Source: an uncultured Flavobacteriaceae bacterium (GTDB lineage: Bacteria > Bacteroidota > Bacteroidia > Flavobacteriales > Flavobacteriaceae). Taken from it: a stretch of DNA of 64,000 bases. Under the pieces are notes generated by a model. That model saw nothing but the letters and a program-made list of their open reading frames with translations. It did not search any database and had not been told where the DNA came from. Positions within the stretch are counted from its first letter, which is position 1, and each line of letters starts with the position of its first letter. Made by a program: the position numbers and the translations under genes. Positions 50,223-58,494 of this stretch are shown here, piece after piece. Where the stretch lies: contig CANNBV010000001.1 in assembly GCA_947502975.1 (NCBI GenBank), positions 558,001-622,000 on the forward strand. The letters run 5' to 3'.

Positions 50223-53036
50223 ATGAAATACAATTTCAACGAGATAGAAGCCAAATGGCAAAAGTATTGGGAAGAGAACCAAACGTTTAAAGCTGAAAAT
50301 AAAAGCGACAAGCCAAAATATTATGTGTTGGATATGTTTCCTTACCCAAGTGGTGCTGGTTTACACGTTGGACATCCATTAGGATATATTGCTTCAGATA
50401 TTTATGCGCGTTACAAGCGCCACCAAGGCTTTAATGTATTACATCCTCAAGGGTATGATTCTTTTGGTTTACCTGCGGAACAGTATGCCATACAAACAGG
50501 ACAACATCCAGCAATTACAACTGCTGAAAACATCAAAACCTATCGTCGTCAATTAGATCAAATTGGGTTTTCATTTGATTGGTCTCGTGAGGTTAGAACA
50601 TCTGATCCAAGTTATTACAAATGGACACAGTGGATTTTTATTCAGTTGTTCAATTCCTGGTATAATAATGAGAGTGATAAAGCCGAAGATATTTCAGAAT
50701 TAATTAAAATTTTTGAAGCTGAAGGAAATACAACCGTAAATGCAGTTTGTGATGATGCTACGGAAGCCTTTTCCGCTGAAGCATGGAATAGCTTTTCGTC
50801 TGAAAAACAACAAGAAATTTTGTTACAGTACAGATTGACGTATTTGGCTGAAACTGAAGTAAACTGGTGTCCAGCATTAGGCACTGTTTTAGCGAATGAT
50901 GAAATTGTAAACGGTGTATCAGAACGTGGTGGTCATCCTGTAATTCGAAAAAAAATGACCCAGTGGAGTATGCGTATTTCTGCCTATGCAGAACGTTTAC
51001 TACAAGGACTAGAAAAAATAGATTGGACTGATTCATTAAAAGAAAGCCAACGTAATTGGATAGGAAAATCAGTTGGAGCACAAGTAGAATTCAGAATTCA
51101 GAATTCAGAATTCAGAATTTCTGTATTTACAACCCGTCCCGATACCATTTTTGGCGTCTCATTTATGACGCTAGCTCCAGAGCACGATTTAGTATCGCAA
51201 ATTACAACTCCTGAGCAAAAAGCTGAGGTAGATGCCTATATTGAAGCGACGGCAAAACGTAGCGAGCGTGATAGAATGGCAGATGTGAAAACCATTTCTG
51301 GTGCATTTACAGGCGCTTACGCAGAACATCCATTTACCAAGGAACCTATCCCAATTTGGATCGGTGATTATGTTTTGGCAGGTTATGGAACAGGAGCTGT
51401 AATGTCAGTACCATGTGGTGATGAACGTGATTATGCTTTTGCAAAGCATTTTAATATTCCGATTCCAAATATTTTTGATGGTGTAGATATTTCAGAAGAA
51501 GCCTTCTCAGATAAAGCCAAAACCATCATTGCTAATAGTGATTTCCTAAACGGAATGAACTATAAAAAAGCGACCAAACGTGCCATTTATGAATTGGAGC
51601 AAATCGGTCAAGGCGAGGGTAAAACTAATTACCGTTTACGCGACGCGGTATTTTCTAGACAACGTTATTGGGGAGAACCATTTCCTGTGTATTATGTGAA
51701 CGGGATGCCACAAATGATTGCTGCCGAACATTTACCAATTAAACTCCCAGAAGTAGAAAAATATTTACCAACCGAAACAGGTGAGCCACCATTAGGAAAT
51801 GCTACCGTTTGGGCTTGGGATACTGAAAAGAATGAAGTAGTTTCAAATGACTTAATTGATCATAAAACCATTCATCCATTAGAGTTAAATACTATGCCAG
51901 GGTGGGCAGGTAGTTCATGGTATTTTAACCGCTATATGGATGCTAATAATGAAAACGAATTTGCAAGCAAAGAAGCCTTAGACTATTGGCAAGATGTCGA
52001 TTTGTATATTGGTGGAAGCGAGCATGCTACAGGACACTTGCTATACTCACGTTTTTGGCAAAAATTCTTATTTGATAAAGGTGTTGTGCCAACTGATGAA
52101 TATGCTAAAAAGCTGATTAATCAAGGGATGATTCTGGGAACTAGTGCTGTAGTTTACAGAATATCAGGTACAAATAAATATGTTTCTAAAAACCTCAAGA
52201 ATGATTATGATGTTGAAGAACTTAGAGTGGATGTAAGTTTAGTAAACTCATCAGATGAAATTGATGTGGAAAGACTTAAGCTTTGGCAACCTCAATTTAA
52301 TGACGCTGAATTTATTTTAGAAGATGATAAATATATTGTTGGGAGAGAAGTAGAAAAAATGTCTAAAAGATGGTTTAACGTCGTCAATCCAGACGATATC
52401 GTTGCAGATTATGGCGCAGATAGTCTACGTCTTTACGAAATGTTTCTTGGTCCATTAGAGCAATATAAACCATGGAATACAGCAGGTATTACAGGCGTAC
52501 ATTCGTTCTTAAAGAAGCTTTGGAAGTTATATGTAGATGATAACGGAATGAAAGTTACAGATGCTACGCCAACAAAAGACAACTTTAAAATACTGCACCA
52601 AACCATCAAAAAAGTTCAGGCGGATATTGAGAATTTTTCATTCAATACATCTGTATCAACCTTTATGATTGCAGTAAATGAGTTGACAAAACAAAAGTGT
52701 ACATCAAAAGAAATTCTAGAGCCATTATTGATTTTAATTTCACCTTATGCGCCTCATATTGCAGAGGAACTTTGGAATCAATTAGGAAATACTGCATCCA
52801 TTTCTACGTCACCTTTCCCTGAATTTGATGCATCTCATTTGGTAGAGAGTAGTAAAAATTATCCTATTTCATTTAATGGTAAAATGCGTTTCACGATGGA
52901 ATTGCCATTAGATATGAGTAAAGAAGAAATAGAAAAAACAGTGTTAGCTTATAACAAAACACAAGACCAATTACAGGGTAGAATACCTAAAAAAGTAATT
53001 GTAGTCCCAGGAAAGATAGTCAATATCGTGGGGTAA
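50223..53036 (+). CDS. leuS: Leucyl-tRNA synthetase
   Basis: A class I synthetase of 937 residues charging tRNA-Leu. Motifs: YPSGAGLHVGHPLGYIASD (HIGH site), the editing domain with VFTTRPDTIFGVSFM, the GYGTGAVMSVPCGDERD segment, GSEHATGHLLYSRFW, and EKMSKRWFNVVNPD (KMSKS site). The ATG at 50223 (MKYNFNEIEAKWQ) matches the family start. The segment just before VFTTRPDT is encoded by nearly five copies of the heptamer GAATTCA (51087-51120), reading EFRIQNSEFRIS in the protein, where relatives have a different short strand. Bacteroidota-type inserts near 150-220 and 650-710 are present. Confidence 0.95.
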   Translation: MKYNFNEIEAKWQKYWEENQTFKAENKSDKPKYYVLDMFPYPSGAGLHVGHPLGYIASDIYARYKRHQGFNVLHPQGYDSFGLPAEQYAIQTGQHPAITTAENIKTYRRQLDQIGFSFDWSREVRTSDPSYYKWTQWIFIQLFNSWYNNESDKAEDISELIKIFEAEGNTTVNAVCDDATEAFSAEAWNSFSSEKQQEILLQYRLTYLAETEVNWCPALGTVLANDEIVNGVSERGGHPVIRKKMTQWSMRISAYAERLLQGLEKIDWTDSLKESQRNWIGKSVGAQVEFRIQNSEFRISVFTTRPDTIFGVSFMTLAPEHDLVSQITTPEQKAEVDAYIEATAKRSERDRMADVKTISGAFTGAYAEHPFTKEPIPIWIGDYVLAGYGTGAVMSVPCGDERDYAFAKHFNIPIPNIFDGVDISEEAFSDKAKTIIANSDFLNGMNYKKATKRAIYELEQIGQGEGKTNYRLRDAVFSRQRYWGEPFPVYYVNGMPQMIAAEHLPIKLPEVEKYLPTETGEPPLGNATVWAWDTEKNEVVSNDLIDHKTIHPLELNTMPGWAGSSWYFNRYMDANNENEFASKEALDYWQDVDLYIGGSEHATGHLLYSRFWQKFLFDKGVVPTDEYAKKLINQGMILGTSAVVYRISGTNKYVSKNLKNDYDVEELRVDVSLVNSSDEIDVERLKLWQPQFNDAEFILEDDKYIVGREVEKMSKRWFNVVNPDDIVADYGADSLRLYEMFLGPLEQYKPWNTAGITGVHSFLKKLWKLYVDDNGMKVTDATPTKDNFKILHQTIKKVQADIENFSFNTSVSTFMIAVNELTKQKCTSKEILEPLLILISPYAPHIAEELWNQLGNTASISTSPFPEFDASHLVESSKNYPISFNGKMRFTMELPLDMSKEEIEKTVLAYNKTQDQLQGRIPKKVIVVPGKIVNIVG
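51087..51120 (+). repeat. Heptanucleotide tandem repeat (GAATTCA)4.9 inside leuS
   Basis: Four perfect GAATTCA units followed by GAATTT. Since seven is not a multiple of three, gain or loss of one unit would shift the reading frame; three units keep it. Confidence 0.95.
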
Positions 53037-53056
53037 ATATTGTAAAACATTGTGTT

Positions 53057-53455
53057 ATGAGTACAACAGGAATTATTATTAAAACAAGTCATCAGGATTT
53101 TGAAACAACATATCAAAAATTAAGAAATGTTATTGACAATAATCCTAACTTAAAAATTGTAGCTGAGTTAAACCATCAAGCCAATGCAGCTTCTGTAGGA
53201 TTAGATTTAAATCCAACACGTATTATTTTGTTTGGAAATCCAAATTTAGGAACGCCATTAATGCAAGAGGTACAAACCATAGGCTTAGATTTGCCACAAA
53301 AAATATTAGTGCATCAAGATAGTGAAGGTAAGGTAACTGTATCATACAACGACCCTTTATACCTTAAAGAAAGGCACAGTATAGAAAACAAGGATGCTGT
53401 TTTGCAAAAAATAGCTGGAGCTTTAAATAAGCTTACAGACGCTGCAATACAGTAA
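53057..53455 (+). CDS. DUF302 protein
   Basis: A 132-residue protein of the DUF302 fold: IIIKTSHQDFETTYQKL, VAELNHQANAASVGLDL, PTRIILFGNPNLGTPLM, VSYNDPLYL. These motifs are the DUF302 signature; function is not established (some members bind heme or nucleotides). Follows leuS by 20 bases and probably shares its message. Cytoplasmic. Confidence 0.85.
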   Translation: MSTTGIIIKTSHQDFETTYQKLRNVIDNNPNLKIVAELNHQANAASVGLDLNPTRIILFGNPNLGTPLMQEVQTIGLDLPQKILVHQDSEGKVTVSYNDPLYLKERHSIENKDAVLQKIAGALNKLTDAAIQ

Positions 53456-53473
53456 CATTAGCAAATTTCAATT

Positions 53474-53800
53474 ATGAAGTTTATTTATAACGTAACAGCA
53501 AACATAGACGACTCTATTCATGATGAATGGCTAAAATGGGTGAAACAACATATTCCACAAGTGTTAGCTACAGGTAAATTTGAAAAAGCTACCTTAACCA
53601 AAGTTTTGGTGGAGGAAGATATGGGAGGGTTAACCTATTCTATTCAATACCAATCGTATTCTAGAGCCGCGTTAGATAAGTTTTATGAAGAAGATGCGCC
53701 AAAGTTTAGAGCAGAAGCTATGAAATTATTTGCTGATAAAATGTTAGCGTTTAGAACTGAGCTTCAAATTATTGATGAGTATACAGTGAATTTTACTTAA
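53474..53800 (+). CDS. DUF4286 protein
   Basis: A 108-residue protein of the DUF4286 family (FIYNVTANIDDSIHDEWLKW, THIPQ-like KQHIPQVLATGKFEKATL, YSIQYQSYSRAALDKFYEEDA), with a ferredoxin-like dimeric alpha-beta barrel appearance. Function unknown. Lies 18 bases after DUF302 and ten ahead of the lipoprotein gene, in the leuS to rsmA gene row. Confidence 0.82.
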   Translation: MKFIYNVTANIDDSIHDEWLKWVKQHIPQVLATGKFEKATLTKVLVEEDMGGLTYSIQYQSYSRAALDKFYEEDAPKFRAEAMKLFADKMLAFRTELQIIDEYTVNFT

Positions 53801-53809
53801 AAACCATAT

Positions 53810-54433
53810 ATGTTGTATTTAAAAACCTCTAGAATAATAGTGTTACTGTTGTTTTTGTCGCTTATATTTTCTTGTAAAAATGATTCTAATAAACAGGTAG
53901 ATGAAGGTGAAATTGAAGAAAGAGTTTATCATAGTAAAGATATAGGTTGGACAATGAAAATCCCTAAAGGTTGGGAAATTATGCAAAGAGATGTTGTTCA
54001 GCAACAATCAGACAAAGGTCTTGAAGCTATAAGTGAAACTTTAGATTCTGAAATTGATGTATCGCAGTTAAAACAACTTATTAATTTAAAAAAAGATGAG
54101 TTTCATCTGTTTTTATCTACATCAGAAAAGTTTGATTTGACATATGAAGGAGAATGGGAGGAGAATAATGAAGTTTTAAAAAAAGTACTATACGATACAT
54201 ATACAAGTAAAGGCATAAAATTAGATACAAGTTCTACTAATACTATGGTTAGCGGGCTAAAGTTTAGTGTGTTTAAGATAAAATTATATGGGCCAAATGG
54301 TGAAGTTATACTTTACCAAGATATGTACAGTAGATATATAAATGGTTTTGACTTTGCAGCAACACTCAATTATATTAGACCAAAAGAAAAGGATGAGATT
54401 TTACGTGCGTGGAAGCGTTCAAAATTTGAGTAA
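53810..54433 (+). CDS. Hypothetical lipoprotein, 207 aa
   Basis: A lipoprotein with lipobox ending at Cys22 (LIFSCKNDS). The mature part begins with [19 protein letters not shown], the opening of a PsbP/DUF1795-like alpha-beta-alpha domain that is common in bacterial lipoproteins, and contains [22 protein letters not shown]. Role unknown. Sits between DUF4286 and rsmA with only 10-14 bases on each side. Confidence 0.65.
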   Translation: MLYLKTSRIIVLLLFLSLIFSCKNDSNKQVDEGEIEERVYHSKDIGWTMKIPKGWEIMQRDVVQQQSDKGLEAISETLDSEIDVSQLKQLINLKKDEFHLFLSTSEKFDLTYEGEWEENNEVLKKVLYDTYTSKGIKLDTSSTNTMVSGLKFSVFKIKLYGPNGEVILYQDMYSRYINGFDFAATLNYIRPKEKDEILRAWKRSKFE

Positions 54434-54447
54434 AAAGTCAAAAAGTA

Positions 54448-55227
54448 ATGAGCGTAAAAGCAAAAAAATATCTAGGTCAGCATTTTTTGAGAGATGAAAA
54501 TATCGCTCAAAACATTGCAGATACCTTGTCTCTAAATGGTTATAAAAATGTCTTAGAGATTGGCCCTGGTATGGGTGTACTCACTAAATATTTGCTTAAA
54601 AAAGACATCATAACTTATGTTATTGAAATCGATTCAGAATCAGTAGAATACCTTCAAGCTAATTATCTTAATCTCGCTCCTAGAATCATTGAAAAAGACT
54701 TTTTAAAATATGATTTAAACGAAGTGTTCAAAGGAGAGTCTTTGGCAATAATCGGGAATTTTCCCTATAATATTTCATCGCAAATTCTGTTCAAGACTAT
54801 AGAAATGCGTGCGCAAATCCCTGAGTTTTCAGGAATGTTTCAAAAAGAAGTAGCACAGCGTATTTGTTCTAAAGCAGGTAACAAAGTTTATGGAATACTA
54901 TCGGTTTTAACTCAAGCATTTTATGATGCCGACTATTTGTTTACAGTACCACCTTCGGTATTTAATCCTCCGCCAAAAATAGATTCAGGTGTGTTAAAAC
55001 TGACCAGAAAAGAAAACTACACTCTGCCCTGTGACGAAAAATTATTCTTCAAAGTAGTAAAAGCAGGCTTCCAACAGCGCCGAAAAACATTGCGTAACAG
55101 TTTAAAAACATTTGATTTGTCTGATAATTTAAAAGCAAATGTTATATTTGGCAAGCGTCCGGAACAATTGCAAGTTCAAGAGTTTATCGAACTTACGCAG
55201 TTGATAGAAAACGACCGTAAATTATAG
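54448..55227 (+). CDS. rsmA: 16S rRNA (adenine1518/1519-N6,N6)-dimethyltransferase
   Basis: A 259-residue KsgA/RsmA enzyme that dimethylates two adenines near the 3' end of 16S rRNA. Motifs: [32 protein letters not shown] (SAM site), [23 protein letters not shown] with NFPY as the catalytic NLPY variant normal in the phylum, and [17 protein letters not shown]. Ends 148 bases before mgtE, with a family D repeat pair in that space. Confidence 0.95.
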   Translation: MSVKAKKYLGQHFLRDENIAQNIADTLSLNGYKNVLEIGPGMGVLTKYLLKKDIITYVIEIDSESVEYLQANYLNLAPRIIEKDFLKYDLNEVFKGESLAIIGNFPYNISSQILFKTIEMRAQIPEFSGMFQKEVAQRICSKAGNKVYGILSVLTQAFYDADYLFTVPPSVFNPPPKIDSGVLKLTRKENYTLPCDEKLFFKVVKAGFQQRRKTLRNSLKTFDLSDNLKANVIFGKRPEQLQVQEFIELTQLIENDRKL

Positions 55228-55233
55228 CGAATT

Positions 55234-55347
55234 GTCAGGTCGAGTGATTCCGATTGTTATCGGAGTTGTATCGAGACCCTATTTTGACAGTTTTAAATTA
55301 TAAGTTCTCGATATATCTCGCTAAGGCGTGAAACTCGAACCGACACT
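55234..55347. repeat. Family D repeat pair in inverted arrangement
   Basis: TTGTCAGGTCGAGTGATTCC ... TATCGAGACC, followed by AGTTCTCGATATATCTCGC ... CTCGAACCGACAC, the inverse of the first. Between rsmA and mgtE; the inner part CCGATTGTTATCGG forms a small hairpin. Confidence 0.65.
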
Positions 55348-55375
55348 AATGTAAATTAATGTTCATTAAGCTAGA

Positions 55376-56755
55376 GTGGAAGAAGAAAAAGAAAACATAC
55401 AATTTGAACTCACCGATGAACTTCTAAAAGAGGTTGAAGGCCTTGTTGCATCGCAAGACGATAAAGCACTTCAAAACCTACTAAGCGAATTTCATTACGC
55501 TGATATTGCCGAAATTCTAGATGAACTCAATCTAGAACAGGCGATTTATGTCATCAAACTATTGGATTCTGAGACGACTTCAGACATTTTGATGGAGCTC
55601 GATGAAGACAATCGAGAAAAAGTACTAAAAAACCTTACCGCTAAAGAAATTGCCGAAGAAGTTGAAGAGCTAGATACTGATGATGCCGCAGATATCATTG
55701 CAGAATTACCAGAAGCACGTCAGCGAGAAGTAATTTCTAGAATTGAAGATGAAGAGCATAAGGAGGAAATCCAAGAGCTTTTAGCCTACGATGAGGATAC
55801 TGCAGGTGGATTGATGGCAAAAGAACTCGTAAAAGTTTATGAAACTTGGACGGTAGCTGGCTGTATGCGCCGTATTCGTGGTCAAGCCAAAGAAGTCACC
55901 CGCGTACATTCTATTTATGTTGTAAATAAAGAAGAAAAACTCATAGGCAGATTGTCTTTAAAAGACTTAATCGTTGCTAAAAGTGAACAGAAAATATCCG
56001 ATTTAGTCAAGATTAATGTAGATTATGTAAATGTTAATGAAGATGTAGAAGAGGTTGCCAAAATTATGGCAAAGTACGATTTAGAAGCCATACCAGTTGT
56101 AGATAGTGACGATAATAAAGTGCTTTTAGGGCGCATTACTATTGATGATATTGTAGATGTATTAAAAGAAGAAGCCGAAAAAGATTACCAAATGGCAGCA
56201 GGTATTACAGGCGATGTAGATTCAGACGATAGCATTTTACAGCTCACTCGTGCGCGGTTGCCATGGTTATTTTTAGGTTTAGTAGGTGGTATTGGCGCTT
56301 TTTTAATCATGGAGGGTTTCGAGAGTTTATTTACAGGTAAAGCCGTTATTTTATTCTTTTTTACACCACTTATCGCAGCAATGGCAGGTAATGTGGGTGT
56401 GCAATCTAGCGCTATTATTGTACAAGGTTTGGCCAATGATGACGTTCGTGGAAGCGTCAACAGTCGTTTAATAAAAGAAATGCTACTCGCAGCACTAAAC
56501 GGCATCATTCTCGCCCTATTTCTCTTTTTATTCGTCTGGGCGTTCAAAGGCGAAATCAACACAGCATTAGCTATTTCCGTCTCTTTAGTTGCGGTTATCA
56601 TCGTAGCAGGGCTCATCGGTACATTTGTGCCACTATTTCTCAACAAACGTGGTATAGATCCAGCCATCGCCACAGGCCCATTCATCACAACAAGCAACGA
56701 TATTTTAGGGATTTTACTCTATTTCTGGATTGCAAAAATGATTCTCGGTATTTAA
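55376..56755 (+). CDS. mgtE: Magnesium transporter MgtE
   Basis: A 459-residue magnesium channel. N-terminal superhelical domain (about 15-135, rich in acidic residues: ELDTDDAADIIAELPEARQ), two CBS domains (about 140-265; EEVAKIMAKYDLEAIPVVD), plug helix, and five membrane helices with the family motif PLIAAMAGNVGVQSSAIIVQGL. It starts with GTG at 55376. Cytoplasmic Mg2+ closes these channels through the N and CBS domains, all of which are complete here. Confidence 0.95.
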   Translation: MEEEKENIQFELTDELLKEVEGLVASQDDKALQNLLSEFHYADIAEILDELNLEQAIYVIKLLDSETTSDILMELDEDNREKVLKNLTAKEIAEEVEELDTDDAADIIAELPEARQREVISRIEDEEHKEEIQELLAYDEDTAGGLMAKELVKVYETWTVAGCMRRIRGQAKEVTRVHSIYVVNKEEKLIGRLSLKDLIVAKSEQKISDLVKINVDYVNVNEDVEEVAKIMAKYDLEAIPVVDSDDNKVLLGRITIDDIVDVLKEEAEKDYQMAAGITGDVDSDDSILQLTRARLPWLFLGLVGGIGAFLIMEGFESLFTGKAVILFFFTPLIAAMAGNVGVQSSAIIVQGLANDDVRGSVNSRLIKEMLLAALNGIILALFLFLFVWAFKGEINTALAISVSLVAVIIVAGLIGTFVPLFLNKRGIDPAIATGPFITTSNDILGILLYFWIAKMILGI

Positions 56756-56777
56756 AAAAACCCTCGTGTATACGAGA
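56754..56777 (-). terminator. Small hairpin after mgtE
   Basis: CTCGT-GTAT-ACGAG; on the minus strand it is followed by GGGTTTTTTT. It could stop leftward transcription towards mgtE. Confidence 0.5.
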
Positions 56778-56790
56778 AACCTTTGAAATT

Positions 56791-56816
56791 GTCATTCTCG
56801 CGAATGCGGGAATCTG
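56791..56816 (+). repeat. Family E repeat fragment
   Basis: GTCATTCTCGCGAATGCGGG then AATCTG. The arms TCTCGC/GCGGGA pair around GAAT. I know this as a common bacterial intergenic hairpin; only one copy occurs in the window. Confidence 0.5.
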
Positions 56817-56820
56817 TTTT

Positions 56821-56852
56821 TTGTCATGATGAACTTGTTTCAGTATCTCTAT
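56821..56852 (+). repeat. Family B repeat, copy 6
   Basis: TTGTCATGATGAACTTGTTT then CAGTATCTCTA, the outer hairpin form with two base changes. Confidence 0.7.
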
Positions 56853-56868
56853 TTATTTGGGCGTTACC

Positions 56869-56974
56869 CTCGATGTTTGTTTAGAACAATGCATGAGACA
56901 TACCTGCTCGGGTCGGGCTTTCACGAGTCGCTCTCTGCGAGGAGCTCCAACAATCGTTCAATCCCTAACGCGGG
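56869..56974 (+). repeat. Family A intergenic structured repeat, copy 5
   Basis: GGGCGTTACCCTCGATG ... GGGTCGGGCTTTCACGAGTC ... TCAATCCCTAACGCGGG. Used here as the reference copy: ends pair as GCGTTA/TAACGC, inner hairpin GCTC-TCTGCGAG-GAGC. Confidence 0.88.
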
Positions 56975-57098
56975 TTTATTTGCTTACTTCTGTAAAACCT
57001 ATACACTATTTCCTTTTTTTAAGGTTCGTTTAATATTCATTGTGTATGGGACGTAGCGAATTAAAAAATACTTTTTCAGAAAGTAATTCACAAAATAA

Positions 57099-57140
57099 AA
57101 GTAATAGCAACTTGAGTTAAATATCAAATCGCTATTACTT
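57099..57140 (-). terminator. Ten-pair inverted repeat after the SPW-like gene
   Basis: AAGTAATAGC and GCTATTACTT around a 22-base spacer; on the minus strand followed by TTATTTTG. It can act as the terminator of the four-gene AraC block and is also part of a family C-type element. Confidence 0.5.
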
Positions 57141-57163
57141 ATACACGTTGTTAACAAATGTTT
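57131..57163 (-). repeat. Family C-type element after the AraC-to-SPW block
   Basis: On the minus strand ACATTTGTTAACAACGTGTA then TAAGTAATAGC, 12 bases after the stop of the SPW-like gene. It matches the element behind the lipoprotein gene at 34420 (ACATTTGCTAACAATACATA). Confidence 0.6.
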
Positions 57164-57175
57164 TTTTAATAATTT

Positions 57176-57535
57176 TTAAACTGTTATTGTTATCTCAGAT
57201 TTATGTAAACTAACTACAGTTAGAACTGCAATTCCATTAATCCAATAATAATAAGCATCTACTCCTTCGAAGGAAAAAATAAAAGGCGAGATGATAAATA
57301 CTATTGCGACAATAAAATCTACAATTAAATGCATTTTATATGAAATTACTTTAAATGCTCCTAAATGATGGTCTGTTAGCAATGTTAAAATAAAGGCAGC
57401 AATTCCTGTAGCAACCGATAGTTGTAAAGCCAAAGGATTTGATTCTCCTAATCCAAGGAGGAAAGGAAGTGCTATCAATGCAATAGCAACTGGATAATCT
57501 AAAAAAGCGTGTATTTTTTTGGTTATAAATTTCAT
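57176..57535 (-). CDS. SPW-repeat-like small membrane protein
   Basis: A 119-residue protein with four membrane helices in two similar halves: HAFLDYPVAIALIALPFLLG and MHLIVDFIVAIVFIISPFIF. Each begins His-x2-x-Asp and carries a Pro near the helix end, the layout of the SPW repeat family, although the Trp is Phe here. Function unknown. Last gene of the AraC-SnoaL-YHS block. Confidence 0.6.
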   Translation of the reverse strand: MKFITKKIHAFLDYPVAIALIALPFLLGLGESNPLALQLSVATGIAAFILTLLTDHHLGAFKVISYKMHLIVDFIVAIVFIISPFIFSFEGVDAYYYWINGIAVLTVVSLHKSEITITV

Positions 57536-57565
57536 GATTTTAAAATTTTAAGGTTGTTGAATCTC

Positions 57566-58036
57566 TTAATTGTGAGTTTTACTGAGTTTATACCAATTTT
57601 TGTCAGCTACACTCTTTAACTTATTATGGTTGTTTTCAGCCAACCATAGTTGCTTAGCATCTAACTCCACATTATTTAAATAGAGATAATACTTTCCATC
57701 CTCTACAATAAACTTATTAGGATCTACTCTAAATTTTGCTCCTGCATAAATTCCAAAAGCGCAGAATCCGCCATATTGTGGCGTGTACTTTGTAGGCTCT
57801 TTATCAAATGTTGCTTTTTGTTCTACTGATGTGAAATAATATACTACGTTCTCATACTTAGACTTAAACTGCTTGTTACCAATTTGTGCTAATCCTAAGT
57901 CTAAATACGATACAGGACTGTAACCTTGTAACGCAATATTACTGTTGTCAATATTATTTGCTTTGTTGTCTTGTGCAAATACAGATGTAGCAAATAAAAA
58001 GGCTACGATTACTAATGTTGTTTTTATTGTTTTCAT
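57566..58036 (-). CDS. YHS-domain exported protein
   Basis: A 156-residue exported protein (signal peptide 1-21, ATSVFAQ). The domain from about 30 reads NIALQGYSPVSYLD, YYFTSVEQKATFDKEPTKYTPQYGGFCAFGI, which is a YHS-type fold (metal binding in other proteins), with the Cys of FCAFG kept. Homologues occur widely as YHS-domain-containing proteins of unknown role. Thirty bases separate it from the SPW-like gene and from the SnoaL-like gene. Confidence 0.8.
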   Translation of the reverse strand: MKTIKTTLVIVAFLFATSVFAQDNKANNIDNSNIALQGYSPVSYLDLGLAQIGNKQFKSKYENVVYYFTSVEQKATFDKEPTKYTPQYGGFCAFGIYAGAKFRVDPNKFIVEDGKYYLYLNNVELDAKQLWLAENNHNKLKSVADKNWYKLSKTHN

Positions 58037-58066
58037 TTTTCTTTGTTTTATTAATTATTTTAAATT

Positions 58067-58420
58067 TTAAGCTGCGTTGAAATATTCTTCTTGGGTTATT
58101 TTTCCCTGGTCATTCCATACTCTACGAATAATTTCGTGCCAGTAAATTTTACTGCCATCTTTCATGTCAAAATTAAAGGTGAATTCTGAGGCTGATACAT
58201 TTCCATCTACTATAGAATTATGATGTTTGATTTCATTTACTTTAGCTATGGCTCCTGCAAAACCTTGCATTTTAGAAATCATTTCGGCTTTACCTGTGGT
58301 TTTACCATTACCGTAATCTGAGGTGTTTGCATTATCTGCGAAGAATTCTTCTACAGCGTTGACAATAGCTCCTTGAGATACTATCGCATCTATTTTTTGT
58401 ACTTGTTGTTTAATATTCAT
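58067..58420 (-). CDS. SnoaL-like / NTF2-fold protein
   Basis: A 117-residue cone-shaped alpha+beta barrel protein: NAVEEFFADNANTSDYGNG, GKAEMISKMQGFAGAIAKV, TFNFDMKDGSKIYWHEIIRRVW. Such SnoaL/NTF2-like proteins bind small molecules or act as enzymes in many pathways. The frame extends to 58453, but the ATG at 58420 (MNIKQQVQK) gives the usual start. It follows the AraC regulator by 74 bases on the same strand. Confidence 0.75.
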   Translation of the reverse strand: MNIKQQVQKIDAIVSQGAIVNAVEEFFADNANTSDYGNGKTTGKAEMISKMQGFAGAIAKVNEIKHHNSIVDGNVSASEFTFNFDMKDGSKIYWHEIIRRVWNDQGKITQEEYFNAA

Positions 58421-58494
58421 TTTTTTCTTTTTTAGTGAATTAATACACTGCAAAGATCAATGAGATTTAAAGCTAAAGTGCTACAAAAAAAGGA

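Larger units (their letters stand above)
56756..57175. other. 420-base intergenic region built from repeats
   Basis: In order: a hairpin, a family E piece (TCATTCTCGCGAATGCGGGA, 56791-56810), family B (56821-56852), family A (56869-56974), and a family C element with an inverted repeat (57099-57163). The 76-codon frame at 56826 is only the translation of these repeats. Confidence 0.75.

Noticed and set aside
56185-56697. 170-codon minus-strand frame
   Set aside because: Antisense to mgtE membrane helices.
56826-57056. 76-codon plus-strand frame
   Set aside because: Built from family B and A repeats.
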